From Pseudomonadota bacterium (GTDB taxonomy: Bacteria; Pseudomonadota; Alphaproteobacteria; Rhizobiales; Xanthobacteraceae): DNA of 64,000 nucleotides. Below the pieces are notes generated by a model. It did not search any database. It was not told the origin of the DNA and saw nothing but the letters and a program-made list of their open reading frames with translations. Shown piece by piece: positions 45,301-54,300 of the stretch; the stretch's first letter is position 1; each line of letters starts with the position of its first letter. The position numbers were made by a program, and so were the translations under genes. The DNA is taken from assembly GCA_023404705.1 (NCBI GenBank), contig JAEYAU010000021.1, positions 1 through 64,000 on the forward strand, written 5' to 3'.

Positions 45301-48300
45301 CGCTCGCCGAACGGCTACCTCAACCTCTCGGCGACCACCGCCTACATGCTCGACATGGGCGCCTCGCCGGGCAACTACCAGCTCGCGCAGACGCTCACTG
45401 GCCTCGTCGCCGGCCAGAGCTACGCGATCGAGTTCGAGGTCGGCGCGCCATTCCCGGAGACGGCGCTGCTGCAGGTGCTGTGGAACGGCAATGTGATCGG
45501 CACCATCGACACCACCGTGTCGAATGGGGCGCTCGATCACTACGCCTATGTGGTCACCGCCACCGGGACGACCGGCACGCTCAGCTTCCGCGAGCTCGGC
45601 ACCGGCTATGACCCGATCTCGCAGACCTGGTTCGGCAACAACCTGCTGAACGAGGGTTATCACGGCACCTACCTCGCCAACGTCCAGGCCTTCCGGGTCC
45701 AGTATGTCGACGAGGATGGGCTCAACAATCCGAACGCGGTCGGCATCGGCGACAGCCAGACCGGCGACGTGCCCGGCAACGACGTCTCGACCAGCGGCAC
45801 CCTCGGCATTTCGTGGGGCGCCGACTCGGCCGATGCGCCGGACGGCGCGGTCCAGGATCTGGTCGGCCGCACACTGACCTTCACGAACAACGTGGTCGGC
45901 CTCGACGGCGCCGCGACGCTCACGTCGAATGGCGATCTGGTCACCTGGCAGCTCTCGGGCGACGGCATGACGCTGCTCGGCGTCGCCGGCTCCAACTCGA
46001 CCTACCGCGAGGTGATCGAGGTCCGCCTCTATGATGACAACGACGGCAAATACACCTTCGTCCTGAAGGACAATCTCGACCACGCGCCGGGCGGCGACGA
46101 GAACGACATCACGCTCACCTTCGGCTTCACGGCGACGGATTCCGACGGTGACTCCGCGACCGGCAGCTTCATTGTCGGCGTCGACGACGACATGCCGGTG
46201 GCCGCCATCGCGGCGACCACGGCTTCGCTGATCATCGACGAGACGGCCGGCGACGATGCGGGCTCGAATGACGCCGGCACCACCGTTCCGGCCTTCATGT
46301 CGGCCTATGGCACCCCGATTCAGTTCGCCACCGTCGCGAGCTTCTTCAGCGCCGGGGCGACCAATTACGGCGCCGATGGCCCTGGCGGTGCTCCGGCCTT
46401 CGCGCTCTCGCTGTCGGCCGCGAACGGCGTCGACTCGGGTCTCGATGCCACGGCCTCGGGCCGCAACATCTTCCTGTTCGTCGAGAGCGGACTCATCGTC
46501 GGTCGCGAGGCGAACGGCTCCAGCCTGGCCGATCCGGCCGGCACGGTCGCCTTCGTGATCGGCCTCGATGTCGGCACGGGCAGCCTGAGCGTCGCGCAGT
46601 ATCTCGCCATCAAGCACGACGACTTCCCGACCGACCACGACGAGAGCGACGACGTCGGCGCAGCGATCCAGGCGATCGCGAGCGGCGTCGCCTTCGCGAG
46701 CGTCACCGTGATGGACGACGACGGCGATGAGGCCACGGCCACGATCGATCTCGGCGGACGCATCGTGTTCGAGGACGACGGCCCCAAGGCCTTCAACGTC
46801 ACCGGCAATTCGAACCAGAACCTGATCGTCAACGGCAGCTTCGAGGATCACAGCAATCCGACCCTGGTCGGCGGGCAGTGGGCGATCTACAACGCCATTC
46901 CGGGCTGGACCGACGACAACGGCACGCCGAGTCAGACCGACGACGTTCCCTTCGAGCTGCAGTTCAGCGGCGCCGGCGGCGTCGCCGCGCAGCACGGCCA
47001 GATCCTCGTCGAGCTGGACTCCGATACGCAGGGCAATCCGGGCCTCGACGACGCCACGAATCCGGCCGCACCGGCGACCCACGCGACGATCCAGCAGGCC
47101 GGCATTCCGACCGTCGCGGGCGAGACCTACGAGCTGACCTTCTACTACTCGCCGCGGCCCGGCGACGGCGCCAACAGCAGCGGCCTCGAGGTGATGTGGA
47201 ACGGCGCGTCCGTCTACACGACCAATGGCAGCATCGTCGGCTGGCAGAAGATCACGCTGCAGGTGACGGCGACCGGCGCAAGCTCGACGCTGGCCTTCCG
47301 TGCCATCGGCGCCGGCCAGGAGAACGAGTACGGCGCGCTGATCGACAATGTCAGCCTGCAGGCGGCGGTGCTCGACGACGATACCCAGGCCTACGGCATC
47401 GCCGGCGGCCCGGGCGACGACTACGACGCCACGAGTCTGTCCGGCGCCCTGTCCTTCGCGGCCGGCGCGGACGGCCTCAAGTCGCTGGAGGTCCTGTCGG
47501 TCACCGGCAGCGGCCAGGCGCTCAACGCGATCTATGTCGATCCGGCGACCAAGGCGGGCACGCAATACGCAGTCGACACAGCCTGGGTCGCGAACGGCGT
47601 CGGCGGCACGCTCACCGGCACCATGACGGTGCCGAGCGTCGGCCCGCTCACCGTGTTCACCCTGGTCGTGAACGCCGACGGCACCTACACCTTCAACCTG
47701 GTGCGGCCGCTCGCCCACCTCACCAACAACGACCCGTCGACCGTCGCGACCGAGACCGAGTTCGAGGACAATCTGTCCCTCGACTTCGTCTACCGCGTCA
47801 CGGATGGCGACAACGACACCACCACCGCGACTCTGTCGATCAATGTCGACGACGACACGGCCGACGCCGCGAACGACACCGACGCGGTGATCGAAGAAGC
47901 AATCGCGACCGGCAATGTCCTCACGGACGCCGAGCTCGATGGTGGGCTGGACTTCACGGGCGCCGACGGCGGGTCTGTCACCGGGATCGTGAGCAACAAT
48001 CTCGGCGGGCCCGTGCAGTCCGTGTCCCCGGAGGTTTCCGTCGCGATCGTTGGCCAGCACGGCACCTTGGTGATCAGCGCCGACGGCAGCTACAGCTACC
48101 AGGCCGGCAACGACATCGTGAACAACACGACGCCGGTCACCGACACCTTCACCTACACGCTGACCGATGGCGACGGCGACAAGACCACGGCCACCCTGAC
48201 GGTCTCGGTCGCGGATGGCGCCGATCCGCAGGTCACGCGCAACGCGGTGGTCGCGGTCGACGAGGACGACCTGCCGAACGGCAGCGACACGACGCCTGAG

Positions 48301-51300
48301 CCGGTGTTCAGCACCGACACGGTCTCGTTCCAGGCCGGCAGCGACAAGATCCTCTCGGTCGGCTTCACTTCGGTGGCGGGCATCACGGCCGACATCAACG
48401 AGGTGCCGCCTGACGACGTGACCTGGCACCTGATCTCCTCGATCGAGATCGTCGGCCGTATCGGCGGCGTCGACGCGATCAAGGTCGAGCTGACCTCGCT
48501 GCCGACCCTGCCGATCCCGGCCGGCGGCTCCGGCTCCGCGACCGTCAAGGTCACGCTGCTCGACGACTTCCCGCACCCGGTGGGCGAGGGCGAGGACGCC
48601 ATCACCATCACGGGCATCAAGGTGGTCGCGACCGACCTCGACGGCGACCAGGCGGAAGCGACCGTCACGATCAACGTTCCGGACGACGTGCCGGAGGCGC
48701 TCGACGACACCGACTCGGTCGGCAACTTCCAGTCCACGGACGGCAACGTCATCACGGGCGTCGACACGACCAGCGGCCTGGCCGGAAAGGATATGCCCGG
48801 CGCCGACGGCATCGTGATCTCCGGGCTCTCGGGCGCCAACGGCTCCGACACCGACCCGACCGGCGGCTTCTCCGTGCTCGGCGCGCACGGCACGCTGGTG
48901 ATGCAGACGGACGGCAGCTATCTCTACACCCGCACCACCACTGCTCCGCTGACCGCTACCGACACTTTCACCTACACGGTGCTGGACGGCGACGGCGATC
49001 CCGACACCGCGACGCTGGTCATCTCGATCAACGATGCCGGCACCTCGGTTACCAACGAGTCGAACTCCGTCGACGAGAAGGGCCTGCCCGAACGCCCCGG
49101 CGAGCCCGCCGGTTCGGGCGAGATCGCCGATGGCGACGGGACCGACAACGACGACAGCTCGGAGACGACCACCGGCACCATCACGCTCACGGCGCCGAAT
49201 GGTCTTGCCAGCGTGATCATCGCCGGGACCACGGTCCCGGTCGGCAGCCTCGCGAGCTCGATGTCGCTCGCCATCCTGACGGCTCCCGGGCTCACGCTCA
49301 CGGGCTACAATTCGGGCACCGGCGTGCTGAGCTACAGCTACACGCTGCCGGACAACCAGGTCGGTCCGACCACGATCAACATCCCGGTTCAAGCCGTGGA
49401 TGTGGACAACGACGTCAACACCGGCACGCTCAGCATCACGGTGGTCGACGACGCGCCGGACGCGAAGCCCGACACCGACTCGGTCGGCGATCAGCAGAGC
49501 ACGACCGGCAACGTCATCAGCGGCCTCGACACCACCAGCGGCCCGGCCGGCAAGGACGTTGAGGGCGCCGACGGCGTCTCGATCACGAGCCTCGCCTCGG
49601 TCAACAATGGCAACTCGGACACCAATTCGAGCGGCGGCTTCACGGTCAACGGCCAGCACGGCACGCTGCAGATGGCTGCGGACGGCAGCTACACCTACAC
49701 GCGCTTCTCCAGCGCCGTGGGGGCGGGCACCGACACCTTCAACTACACGATCGCCGACGCTGACGGCGATCCCGACACCGCGGCGCTCACGATCACGCTC
49801 GATGCCCAGACCACGCTCGTGGTGGGCGAGAACGTCGACGACGTCTCGGGCTCCATGACGCTGCACAGCGTGGCCGGACCGTCGCCGCTCTCGACCTCCG
49901 GCACCATCACAGGTCTGAACACCCACGACATCCTCGTCGGCGATGAAGGTGGCGTCGGCGTCGGCTCCGGCGATCGCGCCAATATCGTCCTCGTGCTCGA
50001 CACGTCGGGCAGCATGGACGAGGTGATCGACTTCAACGGCAACGACATCACGCGCCTCGAGGCGCTGCAGAACGCGGTCAATCTGCAGATCGATGCGCTG
50101 TCGAACTCCGGCGCAGCGGATGTCCGTCTGCACTTGATCTCGTTCAGCTCCAACGCCGCTCCGGGCATGACCTTCGACCTGGTCGTCGGCGGCGTGAAGA
50201 ACACCACCAACGTCGCCAACGCTCATGCCTTCATCAACGGTCTCAACGAAGGCGGCGATACCAACTACGAAGCCGGCCTGAAGCAGGCGCAGAACTGGAT
50301 CGAAGGCACGACCTCGACGATCCAGGTCAACACGCTGATCTCGTCCTTCGATGCCAACGCCGGCGGCGACGACGATACGGCCCGCATCATCGGCAACGGC
50401 ACGCAGCACATTGCGCTGGTCTCGGCCTGGACCCCGAGCCTCGGGGACGCCAACGGCACCGTGACCGGCGGCTGGGGTGTCGACGCCAATGGCGGCAACG
50501 TCGATCTCAATGTCGGCGAGACGCTGCGCTTCGACTTCGGCAGCTTCCACGACTTCGACGCTGTCGGATCGGGCTTCGAGAACGTCGGCGGGTTCAACGG
50601 GCTTAATGTCACGTCCGCGACGTTCGGCCTCTTCGACAGCACCAACCCGCTGCTCGAGGACACCGTCTACAACTACACGATCTGGTTCACCGACGGCTCG
50701 AGCCAGCCCGGCGGGCCCGAGAACATCTTCGTGCCCTTCGGCGGAACGGTCTCTGTCACCGTCGCGGGCACCGGTTCGAACCAGGGCAAGCTGATCGACT
50801 ACGTCGAGTTCACCACCACGGACGGCCCCGGCAGGATCACGCTCGAATCCGTCGAAGCCCAGAACGGGCCCGGCACGCTGGCGAATGCCGACGTCAACCA
50901 GGTCGTGTTCATCTCCGACGGCGAGCCGACTGCGGCGCTGAACGACAGCGGCAATTCGATCGACGCTGGCGACGCGCAGGACAACCTCAATCATGCCCTC
51001 GGCACCGACGGCAGCAACGAGGTCGGCCGGATCGAGACCGACAACGATGGTGCGGGCCCCGAGCAGGCCTTCACGATCGAAGCGGTCGGCATCGCGGTCG
51101 GGCCGACCGCGCTCGGCCTGCTCTCGCGTGTCGAGGGTTCGCCGAACAACGGCGCGACCAACATCAACAATGCGGGCGAGCTCGCGAGCGTGATCGCCAG
51201 CCTCGGCGGCGGCTCCGGCGGCCCGAATTCGGCCGGGGGCGACACCATCAACGGTGCCGCCGGCAACGACATCATCTTCGGCGATGTGATGAACACCGAC

Positions 51301-54300
51301 GCGCTCGCGGCGGCGGCAGGCCTCGCCCTGCCGGGCGGCTCGGGCTGGGGCGTGTTCGCGGCGCTCGAAGCGGGCGCGAGCGTGGTGCCGGCCTTCGCCG
51401 GCTGGGACCGCGCCGACACGATCGCCTATATCCAGGCAAATCATCTCGCGCTCTCGGCCGAGGCCGGCCGCGCGGGCGGCAACGATCAGATCACGGGCGG
51501 AGCCGGCAACGACACGATCTATGCCCAGGAGGGCGACGATCACGTCTATTATGCCTGGGGCGACGGCAACGACTTCGCCCACGGCGGCAACGGGCCGGTG
51601 CCGGCGAGCGACACGGACACCTTCCACCTCGACATCGCGGGCGCCGGCGAGACCATCTATCTCGAGACGGCCGCGGCCTACGAGCTGCGCACCGGCAACA
51701 ACTATGTCGCGCCGGCGGGCTTCACCGATCCTCAGATGATCCTCGTCTCCAACGGCGTCGGCGCGGGTCACGAGATCAAGGTGCAGATGACGGAGTTCGA
51801 GGAGATCGCGATCACGGGCAGCGTCGGCAGCGACGGCGTCGTCATCGCGGGCAGCTTCACCGGCACCGGCCTCTCGCCTTCGACCATCCACTTCAACGGC
51901 CTTGGCGGCAACGACACGCTCGATCTGAGCGGGCGCACGTCTGGCCACCGCGTGGTGGCGGACGGCGGCGGTGACGCCGACACCGTGAACCTCGACTTCG
52001 CCTTCAGCGCCGCCGCCATTACGAGCATCTCGGCGCTGCCCGGCAACGGCGTGGCGATCACCCATGACGGCATCACGGACGAGTTCTACAACTTCGAGAC
52101 CTTCAGTTTCGAAGGCGGCACGAGCCTGTCCTATGCCGACCTCGTCAACGACGCGCCGACCGATCTGGCGCTCGACGGGGGCGATTCCGACAGCGTGAAC
52201 GAGAACCTGCCCGCCGGCACGGTCGTCGGCCTGCTGTCCACCACCGACCCGGAAGCCTGGCAGAGCCACAGCTACGCGATCGTCGGCGGCACCGGCGCTG
52301 GCTTGTTCACCCTGGTCGGCAACGAGATCCGCACGGCATCTGCTCTCAACTTCGAGGCGGCGCAGAGCTACACGCTTCAGGTCCAGACCACGGACAACGG
52401 CATCCCGCCGCTGTCGCGCACCGAGACGCTCACGATCAACATCGGCGACGTGAACGAGGCGCCGAACGCGGGTCTCGACTTCGCGGCCAATGCGGCCGAG
52501 AACGCCACCGCGACAACCGTGCTCGCCACCGTGAACGGCACCGATCCGGATGCGGGCGGCGGCAACGACGCGGCCAACACGTTCGAAAACCTGACCTACG
52601 CGATCGTCAACGATCCCTCGGGCAAGTTCGAGATCGATGTGAACTCCGGCCAGATCAGCCTGATCAACGGCCAGACCCTCAACTTCGAGTCGGCCCCGAC
52701 CCAGTTCGTCGTCCGCGTGCGGGTCACCGACGGCGGCACCCTGAGCGACGAGGTCGACGTCACGATCAACGTCACCAATATCGCGCCGTCGACGCCGACC
52801 GACAGCAGCGGAGCAACCGGCGGCAACGTCAACGAGAACGCCGCCAACGGCACGCTGGTCGGCATCACGGCCTCGTCGGCCGATCCGCACGGCGGCACGG
52901 TGACCTACTCGCTCACCAACAACGCGGGCGGCCGCTTCGCCATCAACGCCTCGACCGGCGAGGTTTCGGTCGCGAACGGCTCGCTGCTCGACTTCGAGAC
53001 CAATACCTCGCACCAGATCACCGTGCAGGCGAGCGACGGCAACCTGACGAGCACGCAGAACTTCACGATCAATGTCGTGAACGTGAATGAGAACCAGGCG
53101 CCGACCGACATCGTCTGGAACGGCGTGATCCCGAACAACACGTCGCTTCCGGGCACGAACGCGGTCATCGCCAACCTGACGACCGTGGATCCGGACAACG
53201 CCTCGGGCCACCAGTATCAGTTCTTCGGCGTGAACTCGCCCGACTTCACGGTCAATCTCAACAATGGCGCGATTACCCGCATCAACTCGGGGATGTCGCA
53301 GGGTTCGACCTATACGCTGAATATCCGCAGCACGGACGCGGCCGGCTCCGGCGCCTGGGTCGACGAGACCTTCACGATCCGGACCGGCAATGATGGCGCC
53401 AACACGATCAATGGCGGCGCCGGAAGCGACATTATTTACGGCGACAATGGCGACGACACGCTGACCGGCGGCGACGGCGACGACACGCTCTTCGGTCAGG
53501 AGGACAACGACACGCTGAGCGGCGGCACAGGCAATGACGTCCTCGCCGGCGGCAACAACAGCGACGACTACCGCTTTGCCTTCAGCGGCGACGGCCACGA
53601 CATCATCAAGGAGGCGGGCGGCAGCGGAAGCAGCGACCTGATCCAGATCACGACCGCAAGCAGCTCCGCGGTGATCACCGGCTTCAACTTCGAAAGGCTC
53701 GACGCGGACGGCGACGCGACCGCTGACGACCTGCTGGTGTCCTACAATGGAAGCAGCATCAAGGTGATCGACCACTTCAACGGAAACGCCGTGGAGGATT
53801 TCATCCTCACGAACGGCGGTACGTTCGATGGTGTTGCCGTCAACGCAGGAGGCTATCGCATCTCTGATGACGGTTCATCGCCTCACGATGGTGAGAGTGA
53901 CGACGACTTCTCCAACCGCGATATCATCGCGGGCTCCTCCGGTGGAGAGACGCTCAACGGCGGAGACGGCGATGACATTCTCTTCGGAAACGGCGGGAAT
54001 GACGTGCTCGTCGGAGGCACCGGGGTCGACGTGTTGGTCGGTGGGGCCGGAAACGATGATTTCCGGTTCGACGCCACCTCCGAATTCGGCGACTCTATCG
54101 TCGACTTCGCGAGTGGCGACGAGATCCTCATCGAGAACTCAGGGCTGGCCGGTCTGACATTGACGACTGGAACGCTCAGCGGAGCGAACGCCGCGCTCTA
54201 CGACGAAGGCACGACACTGCCGGGCTCCGGAACCAATCCGAGGTTCTTCTTCGAGACCGATACCAACATCCTCTGGTACGATTCGAACTCCGGCTCCGGC

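Noticed and set aside
44131..53775. A 3214-codon open frame on the minus strand across adhesin 2
   Set aside because: It is antisense to repetitive, aspartate-rich, GC-rich coding sequence, where GAC/GTC-type codons leave the opposite frame free of stops. Its translation is Arg/Val/Asp-rich with no domain, and adhesin 2 in the other strand has recognisable domains throughout.
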